The translations under genes were made by a program, and so were the position numbers. The notes under the pieces are model-generated. The model searched no databases and was not told the DNA's origin. It saw nothing but the letters and a program-made list of their open reading frames with translations. DNA of 64,000 bases from Paracoccus methylarcula (GTDB taxonomy: Bacteria > Pseudomonadota > Alphaproteobacteria > Rhodobacterales > Rhodobacteraceae): NCBI RefSeq assembly GCF_003007735.2, contig NZ_PXNQ02000006.1, positions 186,001 to 250,000 of the forward strand. The letters are read 5' to 3'. This document shows, one piece after another, positions 37,430-47,416 of the stretch. Position 1 is the first letter of the stretch. Each line of letters opens with the position of its first letter.

Positions 37430-38296
37430 ATGGCGAAACTGGCTTTTCTGGGACTTGGCGTGATGGGCTATCCGATGGCCGGACATCTTAAATCCGCGGG
37501 GCACGAGGTCACTGTCTACAACCGCACCGCCGGGAAGGCGAACAAATGGGTGGCTGAACATGGCGGGAATGCCTGCGCGACGCCACGCGAAGCGGTGAAG
37601 GGGGGCGATTTCGTCATGGCCTGCGTGGGTAATGACGACGATCTGCGCTCGGTCTGCCTGGGCGAGGATGGAGCCTTTGCCGGCATGGCCGAGGGCGCGA
37701 TCTTTGTCGATCACACCACAGTTTCCGCCGCAGTCACCCGAGAACTGGCCGAGGCGGCGCGGCAGGCGGGGCTGGGTTATGTCGATGCGCCGATCTCGGG
37801 CGGCCAGGCTGGGGCAGAAAATGGCCAGCTCTCGGTGATGTGCGGCGGCGATCAGGGTCATTTCGACCGCGCCGCGCCGGTTATCGATGCCTATGCCAAG
37901 ATCTGCCGCCGCCTGGGCGATGTCGGTGCGGGCCAGATGACCAAGATGTGCAACCAGATCGCCATCGCGGGGCTGGTGCAGGGATTGTCGGAAGCGCTGG
38001 CATTCGCGCAGAAGGCGGGGCTCGATACCGACCAGGTGGTCGAAGTGATCAGCCAGGGCGCCGCCGGGAGCTGGCAGATGGCGAATCGTCACAAGACCAT
38101 GGCGGCAGGTGAATTCGAGCATGGTTTCGCGGTCGACTGGATGCGCAAGGATCTGGCGATCTGCCTTGCTGCGGCGGACGAGGTGGGGGTTTCCCTGCCG
38201 GTCACCGCCTTGGTGGACCAGTTCTACAAGGAGGTGCAATCCATGGGCGGCGGGCGGTGGGATACCTCGTCGCTGATCGCGCGCCTGACGCGGTAG
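37430..38296 (+). CDS. 3-hydroxyisobutyrate dehydrogenase-family NAD(P)-dependent oxidoreductase
   Basis: A 288-residue beta-hydroxyacid dehydrogenase: dinucleotide motif FLGLGVMGYPMAGHL, substrate motif DAPISGGQAGAENGQLSVMCGG (in part), catalytic-Lys region GQMTKMCNQIAIAG and KDLAICLAAADEVG. ATG 37430 is preferred (GGGGA six bases upstream); an in-frame ATG at 37424 adds two residues. Substrate may be 3-hydroxyisobutyrate, tartronate semialdehyde or similar. Confidence 0.88.
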   Translation: MAKLAFLGLGVMGYPMAGHLKSAGHEVTVYNRTAGKANKWVAEHGGNACATPREAVKGGDFVMACVGNDDDLRSVCLGEDGAFAGMAEGAIFVDHTTVSAAVTRELAEAARQAGLGYVDAPISGGQAGAENGQLSVMCGGDQGHFDRAAPVIDAYAKICRRLGDVGAGQMTKMCNQIAIAGLVQGLSEALAFAQKAGLDTDQVVEVISQGAAGSWQMANRHKTMAAGEFEHGFAVDWMRKDLAICLAAADEVGVSLPVTALVDQFYKEVQSMGGGRWDTSSLIARLTR

Positions 38297-38424
38297 AGAT
38301 CGGCGCATGATCAGACATGCCTGGCCGGGCTCCGGGTCTCCGCGATCTTTGCCGCAAGTGCGTGCTTGGGGCAATCGTTACCTGTGGGTGTCCGGGCGAC
38401 ATTGTCATTTTTCAAGGCGGCGAT

Positions 38425-38450
38425 GTAACGATATGCGGCCAGGATACGTA
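38425..38450 (+). promoter_or_regulatory. Putative ECF-type promoter of the sigma/anti-sigma pair
   Basis: GTAACG at 38425-38430 and CGTA at 38447-38450 are separated by 16 bases. This resembles the GTAAC-N16-CGWW promoters used by ECF factors paired with NrsF-type anti-sigmas, so the operon may be autoregulated. The -10 ends only 8-11 bases before the annotated start codons. Confidence 0.45.
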
Positions 38451-38460
38451 GGGTCATGTG

Positions 38461-39024
38461 ATGCAGGAGCGTAAGGGTGCATCGAAAGCGCAATCCGATT
38501 GGTCAGAGATGATGCGGTCGGCGTTGCGTGGCGATGCCGAGACCTATCAGCGCCTGCTGACCGAAATGGCGCCGGTGCTGCGTGGGATCGTCCGGGCGCG
38601 TGCCTCCGGCATGGATCTGGATTGGTGTGAGGATGTGGTGCAGGACAGCTTGATGGCCATACATCTCAAGCGCGGAACATGGGATCCGACCCAGCCCTTG
38701 CGGCCATGGGTCTATGCCATCGCGCGACACAAGCTGGTGGATGCCTTTCGCCGCAAGGGGCGCGCCGTGCATGTGCCGGTGGACGAGTTCATCGACCAGT
38801 TCGAGGCGGAACCCGGCGCCGATCCGCTGGAGAACCGCGATGCCGAGATACTGATCGACCGCCTGCCCGAGCGTGATGCGGCGCTGTTGCGTTGCCTGGC
38901 GCTGGAAGAGCGTGGCAACGAGGAATGCGGGCGCCGTCTCGGGCTGGCCCCGGGCGCGTTGCGCGTGGCATTGCATCGCGCGCTCAAGCGGCTGGCGGTG
39001 ATCCGGAAGGAGGAAGGGCTGTGA
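38461..39024 (+). CDS. ECF-type RNA polymerase sigma factor
   Basis: A 187-residue protein. Region 2 is visible in DLDWCEDVVQDSLMAIHLKR and WVYAIARHKLVDAFRRKGR; region 4 in LPERDAALLRCLALEERGNEECGRRLG-like sequence followed by ALRVALHRALKRL. It is paired with an NrsF anti-sigma factor whose GTG overlaps its stop. GTG 38458, ATG 38461 and ATG 38509 are alternative starts; the putative promoter would give a leaderless message for the first two. Confidence 0.88.
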   Translation: MQERKGASKAQSDWSEMMRSALRGDAETYQRLLTEMAPVLRGIVRARASGMDLDWCEDVVQDSLMAIHLKRGTWDPTQPLRPWVYAIARHKLVDAFRRKGRAVHVPVDEFIDQFEAEPGADPLENRDAEILIDRLPERDAALLRCLALEERGNEECGRRLGLAPGALRVALHRALKRLAVIRKEEGL

Positions 39025-39656
39025 AAACGGACCAGTTGATAGCCATTCTTGCGGGTGACACGGTCATGCCGCATCGGGTCGTGCCGCGTGTCTTCGGGTT
39101 TACCGCTGCGGGGCTTGCGTTGACTGCCATGATCGCATTGACGATCCTGGGGGTGCGGGGCGACCTGATGCAGGCGATGTCGGGGCCGGTGACCATGATG
39201 AAATGGCTGTTGCCGCTTGGTGTCGCCCTTCCCGCGCTTGCTGCCGCCGCCAAGCTGACCAGCCCCCAGACCCGCAGGATTCCGGCGCTCTGGATCGCAC
39301 CTGCTGTCGGGGTCGTTGCAGTCGCCTGGTTGCTGCAGATCGTGGTGGCAACTCCCGCCCCGGAACTATTGCCCGCAGTGCTTGGCAGTTCCCGGCAGGC
39401 CTGCCTGATCTCGATCATTTCGATTTCGATCGTGCCGCTGGCATTGGCGATCCGGGTGATGCGGGACGGGGCAAGCCCCGCGCCGATGCATTGTGGAGCC
39501 TGTATCGGATTGGCGGTCGGGGGATTGTCCACTGCCATCTACACGCTGCACTGCACCGAGGACGCGCCGCTGTTTTTCCTGACCTGGTACGGTCTCGGGA
39601 TCCTGATCGTCGCCGGGATAGGTGCGTTGGCGGGGCGCTACCTGCTGCGCTGGTAA
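39021..39656 (+). CDS. nrsF: NrsF-family (DUF1109) anti-sigma factor
   Basis: A 211-residue integral membrane protein starting at GTG 39021 (VKTDQLIAILAGDT) with six hydrophobic helices and conserved MHCGACIGLAVGG and YTLHCTEDAPLFFLTWYGLG (in part), the paired Cys typical of the family. It holds the ECF factor at the membrane until oxidative or metal stress alters the Cys. It overlaps the sigma gene by four bases. Confidence 0.88.
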   Translation: MKTDQLIAILAGDTVMPHRVVPRVFGFTAAGLALTAMIALTILGVRGDLMQAMSGPVTMMKWLLPLGVALPALAAAAKLTSPQTRRIPALWIAPAVGVVAVAWLLQIVVATPAPELLPAVLGSSRQACLISIISISIVPLALAIRVMRDGASPAPMHCGACIGLAVGGLSTAIYTLHCTEDAPLFFLTWYGLGILIVAGIGALAGRYLLRW

Positions 39657-39668
39657 GACCGGCAAACG

Positions 39669-39692
39669 AAAAAAGGGGGCCACGAGGCCCCC
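39669..39692 (-). terminator. Rho-independent terminator of ilvC
   Basis: On the minus strand GGGGGCC pairs with GGCCCCC around the loop TCGT and is followed by six T (39674-39669). It lies 12 bases after the ilvC stop and also faces the end of nrsF. Confidence 0.88.
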
Positions 39693-39704
39693 TTCCCATG
39701 ACGG

Positions 39705-40787
<1,083 letters not shown>

Positions 40788-40856
40788 TCATTTTTCGCGA
40801 ATTATGCGAGTGTTGACAAATATCCATGTCCAAAAGATGCAAACTTGACAAAATTC

Positions 40857-41312
40857 ATGCCTGATACGACGGATCGGCGCATATTGCGCCAGCTTCTCGC
40901 CGATCCCGGCGCTCCCAATTCCGTGCTGGCGGACCGGGCGGGGGTGACCAGCGCCAGCCTTTGGCGGCGCGTGGAACGAATGCGCGAAGCGGGGGTGATC
41001 TCTGCGATACAGAGCCGCATCGACTGGCGCGCCCTTGGATGGGAGGTCGAGGTGAGCTTGCGCTTCACGCTGGACAAGACCAATCCCCGTGCACTGGACG
41101 AATTCATCGCGGCGGCGCGCGAAGTTCCCGAAGTGACCGAGATCCAGACATTCCTGGGGAGCGTTGATTTGCGCCTGTCGGTGATTGCGCGCGACATGGC
41201 GCATTGGCAGGAGATATACCGCGACCGGATCCTGACATTGCCGCATGTCTCCGACAGCGATGCGCTGATGCTGATTTCGACCATCAAGGACAGCGCGGAG
41301 CTGGCGCTATGA
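40857..41312 (+). CDS. Lrp/AsnC-family transcriptional regulator
   Basis: A 151-residue protein: helix-turn-helix TDRRILRQLLADPGAPNSVLADRAG with SASLWRRVERMREAGVI, then the RAM ligand domain (EVTEIQTFLGSVDLRLSVIARD in part). It is divergent from ilvC across 129 bases that include TTGACA elements at 40813 and 40845. It overlaps the next lrp gene by four bases. A role in branched-chain amino acid control is likely from context. Confidence 0.9.
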   Translation: MPDTTDRRILRQLLADPGAPNSVLADRAGVTSASLWRRVERMREAGVISAIQSRIDWRALGWEVEVSLRFTLDKTNPRALDEFIAAAREVPEVTEIQTFLGSVDLRLSVIARDMAHWQEIYRDRILTLPHVSDSDALMLISTIKDSAELAL

Positions 41313-41775
41313 GCGGGCTGGACGCGACGGATTTGGCGATCCTGAGGGCTCTGACGGCGGATGCCACCAAGAGCGCGGCCGAGATCGGGCGCATGGTGGG
41401 GATCGGACAATCGGCGCCTGGCGGCGGATTCGCAAGCTGGAGGAAACCGGCGTATTGGCGGGGCGGCGGGTGGTCGTGGACAATGCTGCCCTGGGGTTTG
41501 GCGTGACCGTGTTCCTGGGTATCCGCCTTGCCGCCAAGGGACGGGTTTCGCTGGAGGATTTCGAACGTGCGGTGACCGCGATTCCCGAGGTGCAGACGGT
41601 CCAGCATGTGCTGGGCCAATTCGATTACCGTCTGCGGATCACCGCCCGCGACATCAGCGATTTCGAACGAATCCTGCGCCGGCGCATCATGACGCTGCCG
41701 GGGGTGGGGCAGGTCGAGGCCAATGTCATGCTGTCGGAAGAGCGGCTTCCGGGACCGTTGGGCATGCTTGGCTGA
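41309..41775 (+). pseudogene. Second Lrp/AsnC-family regulator, frameshifted
   Basis: ATG at 41309 overlaps the preceding lrp stop. The helix-turn-helix begins GLDATDLAILRALTADATKS, but the frame changes at about 41414-41417. With one G restored (GCGGCC for GCGCC) it reads QSAAWRRIRKLEETGVLAGR and continues through the RAM domain (VQTVQHVLGQFDYRLRITAR) to 41775, 155 residues. As written it stops at 41506 after 65 residues. The two tandem regulators may form heteromers. Confidence 0.85.
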
Positions 41776-41877
41776 GGGCTTGGGGGGGGGCGTGGGAGGT
41801 CTACGGATGCGCGGAAACTTGCTGACAGGTTTTGGGCGCATGCGCCGGGCAATTGCCATTCCCTGCCCCGCTCGGCA

Positions 41878-41934
41878 TTAACCATGTTTTCGCGAGCCAT
41901 GTAGGGTCGCGGCATTGTTGCGTGTTTTAACCAG
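41878..41934. promoter_or_regulatory. Two TTAACCA elements upstream of Hint gene
   Basis: TTAACCAT at 41878-41885 and TTAACCAG at 41927-41934, 49 bases apart, match the CtrA half-site used in alphaproteobacteria. The second is 18 bases before the Hint-protein ATG. Half-sites occur by chance, so this is weak. Confidence 0.25.
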
Positions 41935-41951
41935 TAGTGGGGTAACGAGCC

Positions 41952-43070
41952 ATGGCAGCCTATGCGCTCTATTTTTCGAATGATCAGCTTGGCGATTTCA
42001 ATACATCCAACGCATTTGAGCTGATCACCAATCCGATGGGTGAGCAGAAGCTCACCATCAATACCAACCATCCCGGCGATCGTCTGGTGTCCAATGGAGC
42101 GGTCGCCGATATCGGAGAGATCACCGGCTGGCGGCTGACGGTTCAGGGTGAGGATGTCAGCGACGGGGCCGTAAGTCATGTCGTTCCAAATTCGAATGTC
42201 GTCGTCGAGTACTCGACCGATGGCGGTGCAAATTGGAACAGCTACACGACGGATATCGGGCATCCCGATGCGGTGTATAGCGTCCGGCAGGATGAAAAGG
42301 ACTGGATGGCTCTGACGGCGAATATACCCGGTCAGTCCGACCTGCAATTCGGCTTCATCGCTTCCAATTCCCCTGTGCATTCATGCCAGGCATTCGTGAC
42401 CGATGAGACGATCTTCGAATGTCAGGTCGGCGAATATATCCTTCCCGAGATCATCTTCCCCTGCTTCACAGCGGAAACCCGGATTTCGACCGCATATGGT
42501 CCGGTGGCGGCGGGCGACCTTGCGGCCGGGAACCTGGTTCTGACCAGCGATAACGGTCTTCAGCCCATCCGCTGGATTGCGCGGCGAAAGCTGGACAGGC
42601 ATGATCTGAGGCTCAATCCGGGACTGCGTCCGATCCGGATCCGGGCGGGGGCGCTTGGCAGCCAGATGCCGCAGTCGGATTTGCTGGTCTCGCCACAGCA
42701 CCGGGTCCTGGTGCGTTCGCAGATCGCCCTGAGAATGTTCGGCACCGACGAGGTGCTGGTCGCGGCCAAGCAACTTTGTGAGATCGACGGGATCGATATC
42801 GACCAGGAATGTGACGAGATCACCTATGTTCACTTTCTTTTCGATGATCATCAGATCGTGTGCTCGAACGGTGCCTGGACCGAATCGCTTTATACCGGCC
42901 CGCAGGCGCTCAGGGCGGTCGGACCTGCTGCATTGGAGGAAATCTACACGCTATTCCCGGAATTGCGGGAGGGTGAAGCAAAGCCCGCAGCCCGACCGAT
43001 CCCGCAAGGGCGTCTGGTGAGGCAAATGGCCAGCCGGCATGCCAGGAATGGCAAGCCCCTGGTCGCCTGA
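41952..43070 (+). CDS. Hint-domain protein
   Basis: A 372-residue protein. Residues 1-165 have no clear family and look beta-rich. The Hint (hedgehog/intein) domain begins at Cys171 in FPCFTAETRISTAYGPVAAGDL and continues with LVSPQHRVLVRS, the conserved block with His. No signal peptide is seen; related proteins in Rhodobacteraceae are thought to be exported without one. There is no intein C-terminal HN-S/T/C junction, so autoprocessing, if any, would be of the hedgehog type. A terminator follows. Confidence 0.8.
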   Translation: MAAYALYFSNDQLGDFNTSNAFELITNPMGEQKLTINTNHPGDRLVSNGAVADIGEITGWRLTVQGEDVSDGAVSHVVPNSNVVVEYSTDGGANWNSYTTDIGHPDAVYSVRQDEKDWMALTANIPGQSDLQFGFIASNSPVHSCQAFVTDETIFECQVGEYILPEIIFPCFTAETRISTAYGPVAAGDLAAGNLVLTSDNGLQPIRWIARRKLDRHDLRLNPGLRPIRIRAGALGSQMPQSDLLVSPQHRVLVRSQIALRMFGTDEVLVAAKQLCEIDGIDIDQECDEITYVHFLFDDHQIVCSNGAWTESLYTGPQALRAVGPAALEEIYTLFPELREGEAKPAARPIPQGRLVRQMASRHARNGKPLVA

Positions 43071-43111
43071 CGCTATCCGGCGGCCATAACGACGGTGACC
43101 GGATCGCGATT

Positions 43112-43148
43112 GCCGCCGGAGGAACTCATTCCTTCGGCGGCTTCCTTT
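43112..43148 (+). terminator. Rho-independent terminator after Hint gene
   Basis: GCCGCCGGAGGAA (43112-43124) pairs with TTCCTTCGGCGGC (43129-43141) with one G-T pair around loop CTCA, then TTCCTTT. It is 41 bases after the stop codon. Confidence 0.85.
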
Positions 43149-43259
43149 GCATGATGCCGCAAATATTTCCGCCCGGCAGTTTCTTGGGTGGTTCGTTCGC
43201 GACGAATCTCTGGCAATCGAGGCGGCGATGCCTGCTATCTCGCGAATTTGAGTGGAAAA

Positions 43260-43346
43260 TGGTGGGCGACCCTGGAATCGAACCAGGCATGGGTCTCCCC
43301 GGCGGAGTTACAGTCCGCTGCCGCACCTTGCAGCACGTCGCCCACC
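43260..43346 (-). tRNA. tRNA-Tyr (anticodon GTA)
   Basis: An 87-base class II tRNA with a long variable arm. Acceptor GGTGGGC pairs with GCCCACC, then discriminator A. The anticodon loop ACTGTAACT reads GTA; the T arm contains CTGGTTCGATTCCAG. The 3' CCA is not encoded; TTTT follows directly. Confidence 0.95.
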
Positions 43347-43465
43347 GAGCGCCGTCGGCGTGAGGAGTGATTAGCGGTCCCGTTCAGGGGCGTCAAGCGG
43401 ATTTCCGGGGCTTGCGCGATCACGTCGGGACGCGCAGAGAGGGAAGCGCAACAAAGGAAAGCAAG

Positions 43466-44265
43466 ATGGCCGACACGCCGCGCAAATCGAAAAAGCCCAA
43501 CTGGGTCATCGACAAGGAACGAGCCCGCCGGGCGGCAGCCGCCGAAACAGTCTGGCTGTTCGGATTGCACGCCGTACGCGATGCACTGGCAAATCCCGGG
43601 CGTGAAAAGCTGCGATTGGTGGTGACACGGAATGCCCTGGACCGTTTGGGCGATCTTCATGGCGTGACGCCGGAACTGACCGATCCGCGCGTTTTCACGA
43701 AGACCGTTCCATTGTCCGACGAAAATGTCCACCAGGGCGCGGCGCTTGAGGTTAAGCCGCTGAAATGGGGAAGCCTCAGCGAGGTCGCCTTGCGCGAGGC
43801 TCCGGGAGAGACGCGCCCGTTGCTGGTTGCGCTCGACAGGGTCAGCGATCCGCATAATGCCGGGGCCATCCTGCGCTCGGCCGAGGTGTTCGGCGCGCGC
43901 GCGGTGATCGCACCGGCCCGCCATTCGCGCCCGAGACAGGGGCCCTGGCCAAGACCGCATCCGGTGCGCTGGAACGCCAGCCCTACCTGCGCGTGCCGAA
44001 CCTTGCCGAGGCGCTGAACCAGCTGAAGCAAATGGGCTTCGTCCTGGTCGGGCTCGACGGCTCCGGCGATACGGTCCTGCCCGAACTGCTGGCCGGTCTT
44101 CAGGGCCGTGCCCTTTGCCTGGTCATGGGGGCCGAGGGTCCGGGCATGCGGGAACTGACGATGAAAAGCTGCGATCACATCGCGCGCATTCCCTTCGCGG
44201 CGGATTTCGGCTCCCTCAATGTGTCGAATGCTGCGGCGGTGGCGTTATATGCTGCGGCTCGGTGA
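43466..44265 (+). pseudogene. TrmH-family RNA methyltransferase (RlmB-like), frameshifted
   Basis: ATG at 43466 with AAGGAAA upstream. The N-terminal substrate-binding domain has ETVWLFGLHAVRDALANPGR; the SPOUT catalytic domain has LLVALDRVSDPHNAGAILRSA, MGAEGPGMRELT and IPFAADFGSLNVSNAAAVAL. The frame breaks at about 43926: as written HSRPRQGPW, while one extra G gives HSAPETGALAKTASGAL and a 266-residue protein to 44265. It is expected to 2'-O-methylate rRNA or tRNA. Confidence 0.88.
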
Positions 44266-44357
44266 GCATAAATCACAAGCATGAGATATCTTCGGCCCGA
44301 CATTGAGAATCACGCGCTACACTGTCAAAGCTAGTGACTTCCATGATCCTGGTAACC

Positions 44358-44765
44358 ATGAAGCCGCTGATTCTGTCCATATCGCTGATATTTGCATTCG
44401 CATTGCCCGCCGCTGCGAAGGATTGGGCATTGGGAGGATATGACGCCGTCGGCTACAGTTTCGGACGGGCGGTTCCCGGGCGCAGCGATATCGCGACGAT
44501 GTGGAAGGGAAAATCCTGGCATTTCGTGTCCGAAGAGAATCGGACCCGATTCGAGGCCGATCCACGACAGTTCGCCCCGGCTTTCGAAGGGTTCTGCCCT
44601 GTTTCCCTGGCCGATGGCCGGAAAGAGCGGGGCGATCCGCGGTTTTTCGCCGTTATCGACCGACAACTCTATTTATTGCGCTCCGATGTGGAGTTACGCA
44701 GGATCAGGCGGGCCCCGGACGAGATACTGGATGAAGCCCGGAAAACCTGGTCCATGGTGAAGTAA
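44358..44765 (+). CDS. YHS-domain protein with signal peptide
   Basis: A 135-residue protein. The N-terminus MKPLILSISLIFAFALPAAA is a signal peptide; the mature part has GGYDAVGYSFGRAVPGRSD and ENRTRFEADPRQFAPAFEGFC, the YHS-like pattern. It is probably periplasmic and may bind metal. ATG 44343 and GTG 44334 are in-frame alternatives. Confidence 0.78.
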   Translation: MKPLILSISLIFAFALPAAAKDWALGGYDAVGYSFGRAVPGRSDIATMWKGKSWHFVSEENRTRFEADPRQFAPAFEGFCPVSLADGRKERGDPRFFAVIDRQLYLLRSDVELRRIRRAPDEILDEARKTWSMVK

Positions 44766-44844
44766 ATCGCGAAATTCGCACGACATAATCACGAATTCGC
44801 GAATATTCTGGAACTTTTTCCGGCTGATGCCCATTTACATCACA

Positions 44845-44871
44845 GAACATGACCCCGGAACGGTCATGTTC
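44845..44871. promoter_or_regulatory. Perfect 10-bp inverted repeat (possible operator or hairpin)
   Basis: GAACATGACC (44845-44854) and GGTCATGTTC (44862-44871) are perfect complements around a 7-base spacer. It lies 80 bases after the YHS gene and ahead of a terminator hairpin. It has no T run, so it is more likely a binding site or RNA hairpin than a terminator. Confidence 0.5.
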
Positions 44872-44898
44872 GGATCACTGTCCCTCGTTCCGCGACTT

Positions 44899-44931
44899 GC
44901 GCCCGGCCAGATTCTGGACCGGGCGCCTTTT
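44899..44931 (+). terminator. Hairpin terminator upstream of CoA-binding gene
   Basis: GCGCCCGG (44899-44906) pairs with CCGGGCGC (44919-44926), followed by CTTTT. It may end the YHS transcript or act as an attenuator in the leader of the CoA-binding gene 45 bases downstream. Confidence 0.7.
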
Positions 44932-44976
44932 CTATGCAAGGTTGACGCTCCATCCTGGCAGAGAGGGAGGCTCACC

Positions 44977-45408
44977 TTGCAGATTGACATTGATCAGGAC
45001 GAACAGATCGCCCGGATTGCTCGTGACACGAAGGTGGTCGCAATGGTCGGTTTGTCGCCCAACGAGGCTCGGCCCAGCTGGGGTGTGGCGCGTTACCTGC
45101 AATCGCAGGGGATACGCGTCATCCCGGTCAATCCCGGTCATGCCGGCAGCACGATCCTGGATGAGCAGGTCTATGCCAGCCTTGCCGATATTCCAGCCGA
45201 TGCCGGAGTCCAGATGGTGGATATCTTCCGTCGTTCCGAGGCCGTCGGCCCGATCGTCGACGAGGCTCTGGCGCATATGCCCGATCTCAAGGTCATCTGG
45301 CTGCAACTGGGGGTCAGGGATGACGCGGCCGCGAGCAGGGCCCGCGAACGCGGTGTCGAGATGATCCAGGATCGCTGCCCGAAGATCGAATTCCCCCGGC
45401 ATATCTGA
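44977..45408 (+). CDS. CoA-binding domain protein (YccU-like)
   Basis: A 143-residue Rossmann protein: VVAMVGLSPNEARPSWGVARYL, IRVIPVNPGHAG, ASLADIPADAGVQMVDIFRR and IWLQLGVRDDAAASRA. The start is put at TTG 44977 because GGAGG stands six bases upstream; longer in-frame reading from 44827 crosses the terminator hairpin and has no conserved residues. The family binds CoA; its role is not established. Confidence 0.82.
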   Translation: MQIDIDQDEQIARIARDTKVVAMVGLSPNEARPSWGVARYLQSQGIRVIPVNPGHAGSTILDEQVYASLADIPADAGVQMVDIFRRSEAVGPIVDEALAHMPDLKVIWLQLGVRDDAAASRARERGVEMIQDRCPKIEFPRHI

Positions 45409-45459
45409 TCGCTGTCCCGACCTGTCGCCGATCCGGGGCCCGGTCTTGCCGGACGGGTC

Positions 45460-46575
45460 TTACAGAACCTTGTCCAGAACGGTTCTCAGCCGTTCGACCG
45501 TGCCCTCGACATCCTTCAGTTTGTCGAGCCCGAAAAGCCCGAGCCGGAAGGTCGAGAAACTGTCCCCTTCGTTCACGGCGAGGGGGACGCCAGCCGCGAT
45601 CTGCATGCCTTCGGCCGCGAATTTCCTGCCGGACTTGATATCCGGATCCTTGGTATAGGAGACGACGACGCCAGGCGCGGCAAAGCCCGGAGCTGCGACC
45701 GAGCGGATACCCTTTTCGGCCAGCATCGCGCGGACAGCGTTGCCAAGCTGCCATTGCGCGTCCCGCGCTGCATCGAATCCCATGTCCCGCGTCTCCGCCA
45801 CAGCCGCGTGCAGCCCGACCAATGCATCAGTTGGCATGGTCGCGTGATAGGCGTGGCCCCCATCTTCATAGGCGGCCATGATGGTCCGCCATTTCCTGAG
45901 ATCCAGTGCAAAGCTGTCGCTCTCGGTCTGCTGCAGCCGTGTTGCCGCGGCTTCGGACATCATGACCAGCCCGGCCGATGGCGACGCGGACCAGCCCTTT
46001 TGCGGTGCCGAGACCAGGACATCGACACCAAGCGCCTTCATGTCCACCCAGATTGTCCCCGAAGCGATGCAATCCAGCACCATGAGCGCCCCCACCTCAT
46101 GCGCTGCTCCGGCCATCGCGGCGATATAGTCGTCGGGCAGGATCAGGCCGGCGGAAGTCTCGACATGCGGGGCAAAGACCACATCGGGGCGGGCCTCGCG
46201 AATTTTGGCGACCACTTCCTCGATCGGCGGCGGGGCAAAGGCGGGTTGCGGCTCGTTCCCGGCGGGGCGGGCCATGGCGACGGTGGTGTCGCGGGCAAAT
46301 CCGCCGGCCTCGAAAATCTGGCTCCAACGATAGCTGAACCAGCCGTTGCGGACGATCAGCGCATGGGCATCGCGGCCAAATTGCCGTGCCACGGCCTCCA
46401 TCGCGTAGGTACCTCCTCCCGGCACGATGGCGATCTGATCGGCGCTATAGACCTCGCGCAGGGTAGAAGACAGCTCGCGCATGACCTGCTGGAACTTCTG
46501 CGACATGTGGTTCAGCGAGCGGTCGGTGAAAACCACCGAGAATTCCTGCAGGCCATCGGGGTCGATTGCGGACAT
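45460..46575 (-). CDS. Class V aminotransferase
   Basis: A 371-residue PLP enzyme. D168 in LMVLDCIASGT and K193 in SAPQKGWSASPSAG are the cofactor residues; APHVETSAG precedes them. It resembles serine-glyoxylate or alanine-glyoxylate type transaminases, but the donor is not readable. It is divergent from the glutamine amidotransferase gene. Confidence 0.85.
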   Translation of the reverse strand: MSAIDPDGLQEFSVVFTDRSLNHMSQKFQQVMRELSSTLREVYSADQIAIVPGGGTYAMEAVARQFGRDAHALIVRNGWFSYRWSQIFEAGGFARDTTVAMARPAGNEPQPAFAPPPIEEVVAKIREARPDVVFAPHVETSAGLILPDDYIAAMAGAAHEVGALMVLDCIASGTIWVDMKALGVDVLVSAPQKGWSASPSAGLVMMSEAAATRLQQTESDSFALDLRKWRTIMAAYEDGGHAYHATMPTDALVGLHAAVAETRDMGFDAARDAQWQLGNAVRAMLAEKGIRSVAAPGFAAPGVVVSYTKDPDIKSGRKFAAEGMQIAAGVPLAVNEGDSFSTFRLGLFGLDKLKDVEGTVERLRTVLDKVL

Positions 46576-46718
46576 GAACGCTGCTCCTTCGTGATCGGTT
46601 CGGGCTGCAGGCTATCCTGTCCCCGGGTGCTTTGCCAGCCAGTCAAATGGTGCAGCCCCTTGCGGCCACCCCATCCGGGCGACTACCTTGCAGTCATAGA
46701 TAACATCGCAGGTCATTC

Positions 46719-47416
46719 ATGCGTATCGGCATACTTCAATGCGGCCAGTCGCCCGCGCAGATGAAGGAAGAACTGGGCGACTATCCGGACATGTTCATGC
46801 GGCTGCTGGACGGTCGGGGGTTCGAGTTCCGGGTCTGGCATGTCGAGGGGATGGAATTCCCCTCGGATGTTCACGATGCGGATGGCTGGTTGCTGACCGG
46901 TTCCCGCCACGGAGCATACGAGGATCACGCCTTCATTCCGCCGCTCGAGGATTTCATCCGGCGCGCCTATGCCGAGGGGGTGCCGCAGGTCGGTATCTGC
47001 TTCGGTCACCAGATCATCGCCCAGGCATTGGGCGGCAAGGTGGTCAAGCATCCCGGCGGATGGGTGATCGGCGCGCAGGATTACGATGTCGGCGGTGAAA
47101 CCGTGACCCTGAACGCCTGGCACCAGGATCAGGCGTGGCCCTGCCCGAGGGGGCCGAGGTCATCGGGCGCAACGACACATGCGAGAATGCCGTGCTGGTC
47201 TATGGCAACCGGGCCTATAGCGTGCAGCCGCATCCCGAATTCGACGATGCCTTCGTGCAGGGTTTGATGGACACGCGCGCCAAGGGTGTCGTGCCGCAGG
47301 ACCTGCTGGACGGTGCGGCCGCCCGGATGGGCGGGGCGCGGAATTCGGACGGGCTGGCGGATCGGATCGAGGCGTTTTTCAAACAGCCCCGTGGACAGGC
47401 GAAGGGTGCGGCATGA
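46719..47416 (+). pseudogene. Class I glutamine amidotransferase, frameshifted
   Basis: The nucleophile motif is GICFGHQIIAQALGG and the C-terminal catalytic block AYSVQPHPEFDDAF. The frame changes at about 47132-47135: as written HQDQAWPCPRGPRSSG, while one extra base (C or G) gives HQDQ-x-VALPEGAEVIGRN and a 232-residue protein. It overlaps the glutamine synthetase start by four bases. With that gene and an FAD oxidoreductase it resembles clusters for gamma-glutamylation of amines and hydrolysis of the product. Confidence 0.87.

Noticed and set aside
41782..41790. G9 run as a phase-variable tract
   Set aside because: It lies after the stop of the second lrp gene, 160 bases before the next start, and neither changes a reading frame nor overlaps a core promoter I can see.
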